Shown here piece after piece: positions 26,582 to 35,046 of a DNA stretch of 64,000 nt. Numbering within the stretch: position 1 is the first letter of the stretch; each line of letters begins with the position of its first letter. Made by a program: the position numbers and the translations under genes. The notes below the pieces were generated by a model. The model made no database searches. It was given only the letters and a program-made list of their open reading frames with translations, and was not told the DNA's origin. The stretch is from Marinimicrococcus sp033875255 (lineage in GTDB: Bacteria > Pseudomonadota > Alphaproteobacteria > Geminicoccales > Geminicoccaceae), in the NCBI GenBank assembly GCA_033875255.1, contig JAWZSN010000008.1:62001-126000 (forward strand), read 5' to 3'.

Positions 26582-27375
26582 TGCGGCTGGCGGGCCGGGA
26601 GCTCACCGTCAGGATCGAGGGGCGCACGCTGCTCGAGCGGGTCGGCATCGAGGCGCATGGCGGCGAGCTCCTGGGCCTGATCGGCCCCAACGGTGCCGGC
26701 AAGTCCACGCTGCTGCGTGTGCTGGCCGGGCTGCAGGAGGCGGAGTCCGGCGAGGTCGTGTGCGACGGCGAGCCGCTGGGCCGTCTCCGGCCGCGGGAGC
26801 GGGCGCGGCGGATCGCCTACTTGCCGCAGGATGGGGAGGTGCACTGGCCGCTGCAGGTGGAGACCATGGTGGCGCTGGGGCGGCTGCCGCACCGGCGGGT
26901 GTGGGGAGCGCACGAGGAGCGCGACCGGGCCGCGGTCGAGAAGGCACTGGTGGCGGCGGGCGTGGCCGGGCTGCGCCGGCGCCGCGTCTCGACCCTCTCG
27001 GGCGGCGAGCGGATGCGCGCGCTGCTGGCCCGGGCTCTGGCGGTGGAGGCGCCGGTCCTGCTGGCCGACGAGCCGGTGGCCGCCCTCGACCCCTACCACC
27101 AGCTGGCGGTCATGGAGCTGCTGCACGAAGCGGCCGGCCGCGGCACCGCGGTCGTGGTGGTGCTGCACGATCTGGGCCTGGCCGCCCGGTTCTGCGACCG
27201 GCTGGTGCTGCTGCACGAGGGCCGGCTGCTGGCGGCGGGGCCGCCCGAGGCGGTGCTGGCCGAGGACAAGCTGCGCCGCGCCTACCGCGTCACCAGCCTG
27301 CGCTGGCGGCACGAGGGCCGCGACTGCATCGTTCCATGGCAGCGCTGCGACGGCGATGCGACGGTCGGCTCCTGA
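26581..27375 (+). CDS. btuD: Cobalamin ABC transporter ATP-binding protein
   Basis: The 264-residue ATPase has Walker A GPNGAGKST near residue 37, the Q-loop in YLPQDGE, signature LSGGERMRALLARAL, Walker B VLLADEPVAALD, and the switch histidine in VVLHDLGLAARFCD. It is of the FecE/HmuV subgroup that pairs with FecCD permeases. It powers the btuFC transporter. The gene starts on the last base of the btuC stop and overlaps tonB by 20 bases, so the whole btuB-F-C-D-tonB set appears to be one transcription unit under the riboswitch. Confidence 0.92.
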   Translation: MRLAGRELTVRIEGRTLLERVGIEAHGGELLGLIGPNGAGKSTLLRVLAGLQEAESGEVVCDGEPLGRLRPRERARRIAYLPQDGEVHWPLQVETMVALGRLPHRRVWGAHEERDRAAVEKALVAAGVAGLRRRRVSTLSGGERMRALLARALAVEAPVLLADEPVAALDPYHQLAVMELLHEAAGRGTAVVVVLHDLGLAARFCDRLVLLHEGRLLAAGPPEAVLAEDKLRRAYRVTSLRWRHEGRDCIVPWQRCDGDATVGS

Positions 27376-28324
27376 CCGGCTGGAAGCGAGGCCGCGGCGG
27401 CGGGCCGGCTGGAGCGCCGCGCTCGCCCTCTCGGCAGCCTTCCATGCCGGCCTCGCCATGGCATCGCTGCTCCTGCTGGAGGAGCGCCCGCCCCTGCCCG
27501 AGCCCGCCGGCATAACGGTGGGAATCGTCCTGGAGTCGACCGCCTCTGGCGGCGGCGGGGGAGCCGAGGCGGAACCCGCGGCCGAGGCAGGAAAAAAGCC
27601 GGAGAAGGAGGCGGCGGAGCCGCAGGACGAGCCCGCCCGCGGCCGGCCACAGATTCGCCAGGAGCCGGACGAGCCGGAGCCCGTCGCCGAGCCCGCACCC
27701 GCGTTGCCCGAGCCGCCTGCAGCCGGGCAGGAACAGGTCCCCCCACCGCCCCCCGAGCCGGCGGAGGCGGAGCGTGCGGTTCCCGAGCCGCTGCTCGCCG
27801 ACGAAGCTCCTATCGAGCCGGCCGCCCCGGAACCGCCAAGGCAGGACACGCCGCCGCCGGATCCGGCGCTCGAGCCGCCGGCCCGGCGTCCCGCGCCCAC
27901 CATGCCGCGGGAGGCCGTGCAGGAGGCCCCGCCGCCTGCCGCAGCCGACACCGAACCAACAGCATCGTCCGGCGCGGGGGAGAACAGCGGCCCGGCTTCG
28001 GAAGCGGCCACCACGCCGGGGGTGCGGCGCCAGCAGGGCGCCGGTACCGCCGCGTCGGGGCCGGTGGCGCTGGCCGGCAACCCGCAGCCGGACTACCCGC
28101 CGCTGGCGCGCCGCCGCGGGCTTGAGGGACGCGTGCTGCTGCGGATCGCCGTGGGCGCGGACGGCGCGGTGCGCGACGTGGCGGTGGTGGAGGGAAGCGG
28201 CCACCGGCTGCTGGACGAGGCGGCGCTGGAGGCCGTCGCGCGCTGGCGCTTCCGCCCCGCCAGTGACGGCGTCACTGCGGTGGCCGGCACGGTCGATCTG
28301 CCGATCAGCTTCCGGCTCCGCTAG
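27356..28324 (+). CDS. tonB: TonB energy-transducing protein
   Basis: The 322-residue protein has the TonB layout. Residues about 16-40 form one N-terminal membrane anchor (ALALSAAFHAGLAMASLLLL). A long proline/glutamate-rich periplasmic spacer spans about 45-220 with many PEP and PPPP runs. The C-terminal TonB domain begins near PQPDYPPLARRRGLEGRVLL and includes VVEGSGHRLLDEAALEAV and WRFRPA. It transmits proton-motive energy from ExbBD to the receptor. No exbB or exbD is nearby, so it must share those encoded elsewhere. Being last in the riboswitch operon suggests it is dedicated to BtuB. Its 3' end overlaps the convergent tctA by 20 bases. Confidence 0.93.
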   Translation: MRRSAPDRLEARPRRRAGWSAALALSAAFHAGLAMASLLLLEERPPLPEPAGITVGIVLESTASGGGGGAEAEPAAEAGKKPEKEAAEPQDEPARGRPQIRQEPDEPEPVAEPAPALPEPPAAGQEQVPPPPPEPAEAERAVPEPLLADEAPIEPAAPEPPRQDTPPPDPALEPPARRPAPTMPREAVQEAPPPAAADTEPTASSGAGENSGPASEAATTPGVRRQQGAGTAASGPVALAGNPQPDYPPLARRRGLEGRVLLRIAVGADGAVRDVAVVEGSGHRLLDEAALEAVARWRFRPASDGVTAVAGTVDLPISFRLR

Positions 28325-29816
28325 ACGCCTCGCCTCCCCGCCGCCGGAGCAAGGCGCCCAGAACCGGCGTGAGCCACACGAGGATGGTCACCACCCCCAG
28401 CACGCCTGCCACGGGCCGCGCGAAGAAGCCCGGCAGGCTGCCGTCGGCGATGGTCATCGAGGTCATGAAGTTCTGCTCGACCAGCGGGCCCAGCACGATC
28501 CCAAGGATGATCGGCGCCACCGGAAAGCGCGCGCTCTCCAGCAGGAAGGCGAGGAGACCCATGGCCAGCATCACGGCAACGCCGAAGACGCTGTTATTGA
28601 TGGCGAACGAGCCCACGATCGAGAACACCAGCACCGCCGCGACGAGCTGCGGGCGGGGCACCGCGAGCAGCCGCCGGGCGGCGCGGATCGCCAGCAGGCC
28701 CAGCGGGATGAGCAGCAGGTTGGCCACGAGGAAGCAGGCGAAGACGGCATAGAGCATGGGCGCCTGCTCGACGAAGAGGCGCGGGCCCGGGTTGAGGCCC
28801 TTCATGTAGAGCACGCCGATGGCGATCGCGGTCACCGCATCGCCCGGGATGCCGAACACCAGTGCGGGAACCCAGGCCCCGCCCAGCCCGGAATTGTTGG
28901 CGGCACCCGCCTCCACCAGCCCCTCGGGATGGCCGGTGCCGAATTTTTCCGGCGTGCGCGAGAAGCGGCGGGCGGTGGCGTAGCAGATCCAGGCGGCGAG
29001 ATCGCCGCCCACGCCCGGCAGGATGCCCACGGTCGTGCCGATCACGCTGCCGCGCGCGAGGTTGACCCGGCAGGAGGCGAGCACCCTGCCGATGCCGCGC
29101 AGCGGACTGCCGATGCGCACCGTGACCCGCGGCACCCGGTCCGGCCAGAGAATGCCGCGCAGCACCTCGGAAAGCGCGAACATGCCGATCATGGCGGGGA
29201 TGAAGCTGATCCCGCCCATGAGCTCGACGCTGCCCATGGTGAAGCGCGGCAGGCCCGTCATCGTGTCCATGCCCACCGTCGAGATCAGCATGCCGATGGC
29301 GAGCGAGGCCAGCGCCTTGAGCCGGTCCACCGCGCCCAGGAAGGTGGCGCAGGAAAGGCCCAGCAGCGCCAGCCAGAAATACTCGAAGCTCGAGAAGCCC
29401 AGCGCCACTCGGGCCAAAGCCGGTGCCGCCAGCATCAGGACGATGCTGCCGAAGAGCCCGCCCGCCACCGCCGCCAACAGGCTGCTGCCGAGCGCGATCT
29501 CGGGCCTGCCGGCGCGGGTCAGGGCGTAGGCCTCGTCGGTGTAGGCGGCCGAGGCGGGCGTGCCGGGTATGCGCAGCAGTGCGCCCGGGATGTCGCCGGC
29601 GGTGATCGCCATGGCGGTGCAGGCGACGATGGCGGCTACCGCGGGCAGCGGGTCCATGAAGAAGGTGACCGGCACCAGAAGGGCGGTGGCCATGGTGGCG
29701 GTGAGGCCGGGCACGGCGCCGATGAAGAGGCCGAAGAAGGCGCTCAGCAGGATCACCGTGAGCACCCACGGATCGGCCACCATGGCGAGCCCGGCGGCGA
29801 TGTCGGCGAGCGGCAT
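28305..29816 (-). CDS. tctA: Tripartite tricarboxylate transporter large permease (TctA)
   Basis: The 503-residue membrane protein has about 11-12 helices and the TctA motifs GLFIGAVPGLTATMATALLV, RIPGTPASAAYTDEAY, and the second glycine-rich repeat GILPGVGGDLAAWICYATAR, followed by VEAGAANNSGLGGAWVPAL. It is the main channel of a Na+ or H+-driven TTT importer for citrate-like carboxylates. The gene begins 3 bases past the tctB stop. It is last in a tctC-tctB-tctA operon and its end overlaps tonB on the other strand by 20 bases, so the two transcripts are antisense at their tails. Confidence 0.94.
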   Translation of the reverse strand: MPLADIAAGLAMVADPWVLTVILLSAFFGLFIGAVPGLTATMATALLVPVTFFMDPLPAVAAIVACTAMAITAGDIPGALLRIPGTPASAAYTDEAYALTRAGRPEIALGSSLLAAVAGGLFGSIVLMLAAPALARVALGFSSFEYFWLALLGLSCATFLGAVDRLKALASLAIGMLISTVGMDTMTGLPRFTMGSVELMGGISFIPAMIGMFALSEVLRGILWPDRVPRVTVRIGSPLRGIGRVLASCRVNLARGSVIGTTVGILPGVGGDLAAWICYATARRFSRTPEKFGTGHPEGLVEAGAANNSGLGGAWVPALVFGIPGDAVTAIAIGVLYMKGLNPGPRLFVEQAPMLYAVFACFLVANLLLIPLGLLAIRAARRLLAVPRPQLVAAVLVFSIVGSFAINNSVFGVAVMLAMGLLAFLLESARFPVAPIILGIVLGPLVEQNFMTSMTIADGSLPGFFARPVAGVLGVVTILVWLTPVLGALLRRRGGEASSGAGS

Positions 29817-29819
29817 GAG

Positions 29820-30275
29820 CTACCAGATCCCGAGCGCGCCGGCCGGCAGCGGGACCAGCAGCAGCTTCACGAAGGCGCGCTCCACCAAAAGGGCCAGCAG
29901 CGCCGCGTAGAGCAAGGCCGGCAGGGGGCGCACGGCCAGCAGGAGCAGGAGCACCAGCGCGTAGCCCGTGGTCAGCGGCACGAAGCCGGCCGGCTGCAGG
30001 AGCGGCAGATAGAGGAGCAGGCCCAGCACGACCCAGCCGGCGGCGACGAGGCGGCGCGGCGGCGGCAGCGGCCCGATTGCTGTGCCCGCCTCCGTGCTGC
30101 GCACCGCCTTGGTCGCGATGCCGCCGCCGAGCAGGACCAGGACGATGCCGATCACGGTGGGGAAGAAGGCCGGGCCGTAGGCGAGACCCGGCAAGGTCGG
30201 CAGCGTGCGCGCGCCCAGAACGGTGACGAGCCCCAGCGCCGCGACCACGAGGCCGGGAACGGCGTCCGCGATCAT
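29820..30275 (-). CDS. tctB: Tripartite tricarboxylate transporter small permease (TctB)
   Basis: The 151-residue protein has four hydrophobic helices, the normal TctB size and topology. The N-terminal ADAVPGLVVAALGLVTVLGA and GPAFFPTVIGIVLVLLGGGI (helix 2, with the family's P-x-x-F-P element) support the call. It forms a heterodimer with TctA. The start ATG 30275 is chosen because the frame further upstream reads through the tctC coding region. It sits between tctC (24-base gap) and tctA (3-base gap). Confidence 0.86.
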   Translation of the reverse strand: MIADAVPGLVVAALGLVTVLGARTLPTLPGLAYGPAFFPTVIGIVLVLLGGGIATKAVRSTEAGTAIGPLPPPRRLVAAGWVVLGLLLYLPLLQPAGFVPLTTGYALVLLLLLAVRPLPALLYAALLALLVERAFVKLLLVPLPAGALGIW

Positions 30276-30298
30276 GCGCGAGGGGCCCGTCCGGCCGG

Positions 30299-31258
30299 TC
30301 ACTGGGCGAGGCCTGCCGCCTTCATGGCCTGGCCGAAATTGGCGTCGGTGGTGGCCAGGAACGAGCGGAACTCCTCCGGCCCCGCCCAGCGGATCCCGAA
30401 GCCCCGCCCGCGCATGAACTCCTCGAACTTCTCGCTGGCCACGATCTTTTCCAGGGCGGCCGCGAGCTTCTGCTGCACCTCGTCCGGGAGGCCGTCGGGA
30501 CCGCCGATTCCGCGCCAGGCGCCCATCTGCCAGTCGACGCCGAGCGCGTCCTGCGCGGTGGGCACCTGCTCGAAGCCGGCCGCCGGCTTGTCGGCCATCA
30601 CCAGCAGGGTCCTCACCTCGCCCGCGTCGACCATGCCGCGCGCCTCCGGCAGGGTCGTGCTGACGATGTCGATGGCACCCGAGACGAGGAGCTGCAGCGA
30701 GGGGGCCGCACCCTCCGAGGGAACCCACGGCGCGGCACCGGCCTCGAGGCCGAGCCTGTCGAGCAGGCCGGCCAGCGCCAGGTGCGCGGCACCGCCGAGA
30801 TTGGCGCCGGAGGCCTTGTGCTGGCCAGGGTTGCTGCGGATCTGCTCGACCAGGGCCTTTGCGTCGGCAGGGCCCTCCTTGGCGACATGAAGGCCGATCG
30901 GGTCGGTGTTGTAGAGCCCCAGCAGCGTGTAGTCCTCATGGGTCAGCGGCGAGGTGCCGACCCAGTGGAACATGGAGAGCTCGGTGGTGAGCACGCCCAG
31001 CGTGTAGCCGTCCGGCTCCGCGCTGGCGATGGCGGTGTGGCCCACCACGCCGCCGCCGCCGGTGCGGTTGACGACGTTCACCGGCTGGCCCAGCTCCTCC
31101 TCGAGCAGCGATGCCACGATGCGGCCGGTGGCGTCCGTCCCGCCGCCCGCCGACCAGGGCACGATCAGGCTGATGGGCCGCTCGGGCCAGGCCGCGTCGG
31201 CTGTTCCGGCGGCGCCGGCCAGAAGGATGCCGGCGGCGAGAAGTGTCTTTGCGTTCAT
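30299..31258 (-). CDS. tctC: Tripartite tricarboxylate transporter substrate-binding protein (TctC/Bug)
   Basis: The 319-residue periplasmic receptor has a signal peptide (NAKTLLAAGILLAGAAGTADA) and the Bug-family opening WPERPISLIVPWSAGGGTDATGR. The bridging water loops include NRTGGGGVVGHTAIA, and the ADKPAAGFEQVPTAQD region is typical. ATG 31258 is preferred over ATG 31264 because GGGAGG is 7 bases from the former but only one from the latter. Ligands of this family are mostly carboxylates (citrate, tartrate, glutarate, aromatic acids); which one is unknown. It heads the tctCBA operon. Confidence 0.92.
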   Translation of the reverse strand: MNAKTLLAAGILLAGAAGTADAAWPERPISLIVPWSAGGGTDATGRIVASLLEEELGQPVNVVNRTGGGGVVGHTAIASAEPDGYTLGVLTTELSMFHWVGTSPLTHEDYTLLGLYNTDPIGLHVAKEGPADAKALVEQIRSNPGQHKASGANLGGAAHLALAGLLDRLGLEAGAAPWVPSEGAAPSLQLLVSGAIDIVSTTLPEARGMVDAGEVRTLLVMADKPAAGFEQVPTAQDALGVDWQMGAWRGIGGPDGLPDEVQQKLAAALEKIVASEKFEEFMRGRGFGIRWAGPEEFRSFLATTDANFGQAMKAAGLAQ

Positions 31259-31294
31259 TGTCATGCCTCCCTTTGTTCTTTGCATGTCCGCACC

Positions 31295-32584
31295 TCAGTT
31301 GATGTAGCCGAACAGCCGGGGCAGCCCGAGACTGAGGAACGGCACGTAGGTGACGATCAGCAGAAAGACGACCTGAACCAGGTAGAAGGGCAGCAGCGCC
31401 TTCGAGAGGGTCTCGATGCGCATGCCGGTGATCCCGGCGGCGGCGAACAGGCACGGCCCCACCGGGGGCGTGCTCAGGCCCAGCACCAGATTGAGCGACA
31501 TGACCACCCCGAAATGCACCGGGTGAACGCCCGCGTCGACCATCACCGGACCGATGATCGGCGCCATGACGATGATCGCAGCACCGATGTCCATGAACAT
31601 GCCGATCCCCAGCAGCAGCAGGTTCACCAGCAGCAGGAGCGCGTAGGGATCGCTGGCGATGCTCATGAGGCCGCGGGCGATGGCCTCGGGCACGCGGTCC
31701 AGCGCGATGAACCATGCCAGGATGTTGGCGCAGGCCAGCACCATGAAGACCACCGCGGTCATGATGGAGACCCGCAGCATGATGGGTGGCAGGTCGCCAA
31801 AGCGCAGGCTGCGCTTGACCAGGAAGCCCACCAGCAGCGCGTAGGCCACCGCGACCGCGGCGGCCTCGGTGGGCGTGAAGGCGCCCGAGAGGATGCCGCC
31901 CAGGATGATGGCGGGCATCATCAGGCCCACCAGCGCGCCCCTGACGGCGCGGCCGGCCTCGCCCGGGGGCAGCGGCTCGGTGCGGCGCGGAAAGCCCTGC
32001 CGGTCGGCCATAGCGCGGATCATCGCCATGAGCAGCAGCGCCATCACGAGGCCCGGAAGCACGCCCGCCAGGAACAGGGCCGCGATCGAGACCTGCATGA
32101 TCGAGCCGTAGAGCACGAGGATGATCGAGGGCGGGATCATCGGCCCGATCAGCGAGGAGGCCACGGTGAGCGCAGTGGCGAACGGCAGCGGGTAGCCGGC
32201 CTGGCGCATCGCCTTGATCTCGATGGCGCCGAGGCCGGCGACATCGGAGATGGCGGAGCCGGAGATGCCGGCGAAGAAGGCGCTGGCCAGCACGTTGACG
32301 TGCGCGAGCCCGCCCTTGATGCGCCCCACCAGCACCTCGGCGAAGCGCACCAGGTCCTCCGTGATCCGCGAGGCGCTCATCAGCTCCGCGGCAAGGAAGA
32401 AGAACGGGATCGCCATGATGGTGAAGAGGTTGAGGGCGGCGAACATGCGCTGGGGCACCAGCGCCAGGAAGTCCAGCCCGAAGCCCATCACGATGGGCAC
32501 GAGCGCCGTGATGCCGAGCACGAAGGCGATGGGCACGCCCGCGAACAGCAGCACGAAGAAGACGATCGCTACCGTCGTCAGCAT
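31295..32584 (-). CDS. dctM: TRAP transporter large permease subunit (DctM), second set
   Basis: The 429-residue polytopic permease has the DctM signatures VAGLGAIEIKAMRQAGYPLP and SSLIGPMIPPSIILVLYG. It resembles the DctM at the window start in architecture but differs in many residues, so it is a paralogous system and not a recent duplicate. It is third in a dctP-dctQ-dctM operon and ends 36 bases before tctC, so two carboxylate transport systems run in the same direction and might share a transcript. Substrate is unknown. Confidence 0.93.
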   Translation of the reverse strand: MLTTVAIVFFVLLFAGVPIAFVLGITALVPIVMGFGLDFLALVPQRMFAALNLFTIMAIPFFFLAAELMSASRITEDLVRFAEVLVGRIKGGLAHVNVLASAFFAGISGSAISDVAGLGAIEIKAMRQAGYPLPFATALTVASSLIGPMIPPSIILVLYGSIMQVSIAALFLAGVLPGLVMALLLMAMIRAMADRQGFPRRTEPLPPGEAGRAVRGALVGLMMPAIILGGILSGAFTPTEAAAVAVAYALLVGFLVKRSLRFGDLPPIMLRVSIMTAVVFMVLACANILAWFIALDRVPEAIARGLMSIASDPYALLLLVNLLLLGIGMFMDIGAAIIVMAPIIGPVMVDAGVHPVHFGVVMSLNLVLGLSTPPVGPCLFAAAGITGMRIETLSKALLPFYLVQVVFLLIVTYVPFLSLGLPRLFGYIN

Positions 32585-32594
32585 GGACGCCTCC

Positions 32595-33113
32595 TCAGCT
32601 CACGACGCTCTCGGCGGGCACGCCAAAGGGCGAGAGGCCCTCGCGCGCCCGCCGGATGCTGCGCCCGCCCTCGCGAACCAGCTCGATCAGCATGAGGACG
32701 GCCCCCAGCGGGAGCGGCAGGAACGCCAGCAGCATCGAGATGCCGAGCGAGGGCGCTGTCTGCATCGGCCCCTCGACGAACGTCAGGATGGCGCCCTGCC
32801 AGAGCACCACCGCGAGGAACACGCCCACCAGCACGAGCCCTGCCAGGCGCACCACGAGCTGGACCGCGAGCGGCAGCCGCTCCACCAGGATGGTCACCGC
32901 CACGTGCGCGCCCTCCCGCAATGCCAGGCTGCTCGCCAGCAGCGTGACCGCCACCATCAGGTAGCGGGCGAGCTCGGGCGGCCAGGCGAGCGGCGCTCCC
33001 AGCACGTAGCGGAAGAACACGTTGACGATGATGGCCACCGTCATGGCGCCCAGCGAGAGGATGCACAGAAGGCGCGTCGCACCCAGCAGTCCGCAGTCGA
33101 GTAGGGCGAGCAT
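32595..33113 (-). CDS. dctQ: TRAP transporter small permease subunit (DctQ), second set
   Basis: The 172-residue protein has four hydrophobic helices. The DctQ core is VNVFFRYVLGAPLAWPPELA with helix 2-3 following at YLMVAVTLLASSLAL and REGAHVAVTILVERLP. The start ATG 33113 leads straight into the first hydrophobic segment; upstream in-frame sequence belongs to the dctP region. It lies 10 bases before dctM and is required for transport activity in this family. Confidence 0.88.
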   Translation of the reverse strand: MLALLDCGLLGATRLLCILSLGAMTVAIIVNVFFRYVLGAPLAWPPELARYLMVAVTLLASSLALREGAHVAVTILVERLPLAVQLVVRLAGLVLVGVFLAVVLWQGAILTFVEGPMQTAPSLGISMLLAFLPLPLGAVLMLIELVREGGRSIRRAREGLSPFGVPAESVVS

Positions 33114-33166
33114 GGATGTTCCTCGCGGACCGGGCGGCGGCGCCCGGCCCGTTCCAGGACGGTTGG

Positions 33167-34228
33167 TCAGGGCGCGGCGGGAGAGCGGACCTTCGCCTCG
33201 GCGGCCTTCACGGCGTCCATGAAGCCGGACACGAGGTCGGCGCCGAGCTGCTCCTCCATCCACTTGATGACGCCGGGCTGGGCCTTCTGGCGGAACTTCT
33301 CCTGCTCCTCGGCCGAGACGTAGGTCACCTCCACGCCGCGCTTCTCGAACTCGGCCATCGCATCGTTGACCGTCACCTGGACGAGACCGCGGCTGGTGAC
33401 GGTCGCCACCCGGCCCGCGACGAGCACGGCCTCCTGCAGCTCGGGCGGGAGCTTCTGGAACCACTTCTCGCTGACGATGACGAAGGAGAGGCTGTAGACG
33501 TGGTTGTCGACGGTCACGTACTTGAGCACCTCGGCGAGGTTCTGCTGGAGCGAGCCCACGGTGGGCAGCTCCGCCCCGTCGACCACGCCCGTCTGCAGCG
33601 CCGTGTAGACCTCCATCCAGGGAACGGCGGTGGGCGATGCGCCGAGGCTGCGGACCATCTCCTGGTGCGCCGGGATCTCCATGGTGCGGATCTTGAGGCC
33701 CTCGAGGTCGGCCGGGGTCTGGATCGGGCGCTTGTTGTTGCCCCAGATCCGAAAGCCGCCGTTCTCGCCGATGGCCACGGGCCTGAAGCCCTTCTCGATC
33801 ATCCCGTTCATCAGCTTCTGGCCGAACGGCCCGTCCATGACCTCCCAGGCCACCGCGGCGTTCGAGAAGACGTAGGGAATGGTGATGACCTGGATGTCCG
33901 GATACCAGATCGAGACCGGGCCTTCCGAGGGTGTCGTGGCCTCGAGAACGCCCATCCGGACGCTCTCCATGTTCTCGCGCAGATCGCCCAGCGTGCCGCT
34001 GTGATAAACCTCGGCGTTGATGCGCCCCTTGCTCAGCGCCTCGACGGTGCTGCCGAAAGAGCTCATCATTCCATAGACATAGTAGGGGTACTTCAGATCA
34101 CCGATGGTGACGTAAGGCGCGTCCGGATTGGTGATGCGCAGGGTGAACTCCTGCGCCTGCGCGCTCATGGCGCCGACGAGCGCCGCAGCACCGCACAAGG
34201 CCGCCGCCAGTTTCGCTAAAGGCTTCAT
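33167..34228 (-). CDS. dctP: TRAP transporter substrate-binding protein (DctP), second set
   Basis: The 353-residue protein has a signal peptide (LAKLAAALCGAAALVGA, cleaved near AQA-QEF) and the DctP-fold segment DLEGLKIRTMEIPAHQE, in which the conserved arginine is retained, followed by PTAVPWMEVYTALQTGVVDG. These mark it as a carboxylate-binding TRAP receptor. AGGAG lies upstream of ATG 34228. Downstream are dctQ and dctM; upstream, in the same direction and 46 bases away, is a GATase1-like gene that may be in the same operon. Confidence 0.92.
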   Translation of the reverse strand: MKPLAKLAAALCGAAALVGAMSAQAQEFTLRITNPDAPYVTIGDLKYPYYVYGMMSSFGSTVEALSKGRINAEVYHSGTLGDLRENMESVRMGVLEATTPSEGPVSIWYPDIQVITIPYVFSNAAVAWEVMDGPFGQKLMNGMIEKGFRPVAIGENGGFRIWGNNKRPIQTPADLEGLKIRTMEIPAHQEMVRSLGASPTAVPWMEVYTALQTGVVDGAELPTVGSLQQNLAEVLKYVTVDNHVYSLSFVIVSEKWFQKLPPELQEAVLVAGRVATVTSRGLVQVTVNDAMAEFEKRGVEVTYVSAEEQEKFRQKAQPGVIKWMEEQLGADLVSGFMDAVKAAEAKVRSPAAP

Positions 34229-34274
34229 CCCCGATCTCCTTTTCTTTCGTTATCGCTCTGAGTTAGGGCGTTTT

Positions 34275-35027
34275 TCAGGACCTTCCGGCGAGCCAGCCGA
34301 CGAGCCGCCCCCAGAACGGTCCGTAGCCCTGCCAGCCGACGAACTCGGGCGTTCCCCAGTGCGGGGAGCAGTCTGACGCGAAGGCAGCCGTCCTGCCCTT
34401 GCCGTGCCGGCCGACCACCAGGAAGGGATCCTCGCCCGCCTTGAGAAGCACCTCGCCCTCGGGCCGGGCCACGAGGCGCTGGTAGCCCAGGAACGTCGGC
34501 CACCGGCCCGCGACCGGCTCGAGCGCTGGGTGCTCCGCCACCGTTTCCGGCCGGACCCCTTCCGGCCGCTCGATCCGGTCGTCGCCGGTCATCATGCTGA
34601 CGGGCAGGATGTCGGCGATGACGGTGTTGGGATAGCAGGCGCTCCCGGCGATGCCGGAGAACGACATGTAGCCGCCCACCATGAGGAAGCCGCCGCCGCC
34701 GGCCACATAGGAGGCGATGGATGCCAGCGGGTTGGGCCGGATGAGGCTCTTGAAGAGCGTGTCGGGGTGGAGAAGAAAGGTGTCGGCGCCGACGTCGCTC
34801 AGGATCACCGCGTCATAGGCGGCAAGCGCCTCCGGCTCGGCGGGAAAGCGGCTCGCGACCTCGTGGTTGCGGATGTAGTCGACCTCGAACCCTGCCTCGC
34901 CCAAAGCGTCGATCAGGGGCTTGCCGCCCTCCTCGTAGCCGCCGGTCGTGTAGACCGAGAATCCCTTGAGGTTGAGCCCGATGTTCGAGAACGATTCGCC
35001 TACGAAGAGGACGCGGGAAGAACTCAT
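34275..35027 (-). CDS. GATase1-like/cytoplasmic glutamine amidotransferase-fold protein
   Basis: The 250-residue protein resembles the PF07090-type class I glutamine amidotransferase-like family. The N-terminal RVLFVGESFSNIGLNLKG, the AYDAVILSDVGADTFLL strand, and GGGGFLMVGGYMSFSG (equivalent to the nucleophile elbow) are typical. There is no obvious catalytic cysteine in that elbow, so glutaminase activity is doubtful. The later SDCSPHWGTPEFVGWQGYG segment is also family-typical. AGGAGG precedes ATG 35027. Such genes occur beside sugar or carboxylate transporter operons and their role is not established. It is divergent from the next gene with only 19 bases between start codons. Confidence 0.75.
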   Translation of the reverse strand: MSSSRVLFVGESFSNIGLNLKGFSVYTTGGYEEGGKPLIDALGEAGFEVDYIRNHEVASRFPAEPEALAAYDAVILSDVGADTFLLHPDTLFKSLIRPNPLASIASYVAGGGGFLMVGGYMSFSGIAGSACYPNTVIADILPVSMMTGDDRIERPEGVRPETVAEHPALEPVAGRWPTFLGYQRLVARPEGEVLLKAGEDPFLVVGRHGKGRTAAFASDCSPHWGTPEFVGWQGYGPFWGRLVGWLAGRS

Positions 35028-35046
35028 GATGCCTCCTGAGGATGGG

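Noticed and set aside
27774..30890. A 1,038-codon plus-strand frame across tonB and the tctABC genes
   Set aside because: Composition is dominated by Arg, His, Gly and Gln with no domain; the opposite strand encodes clear Tct subunits.
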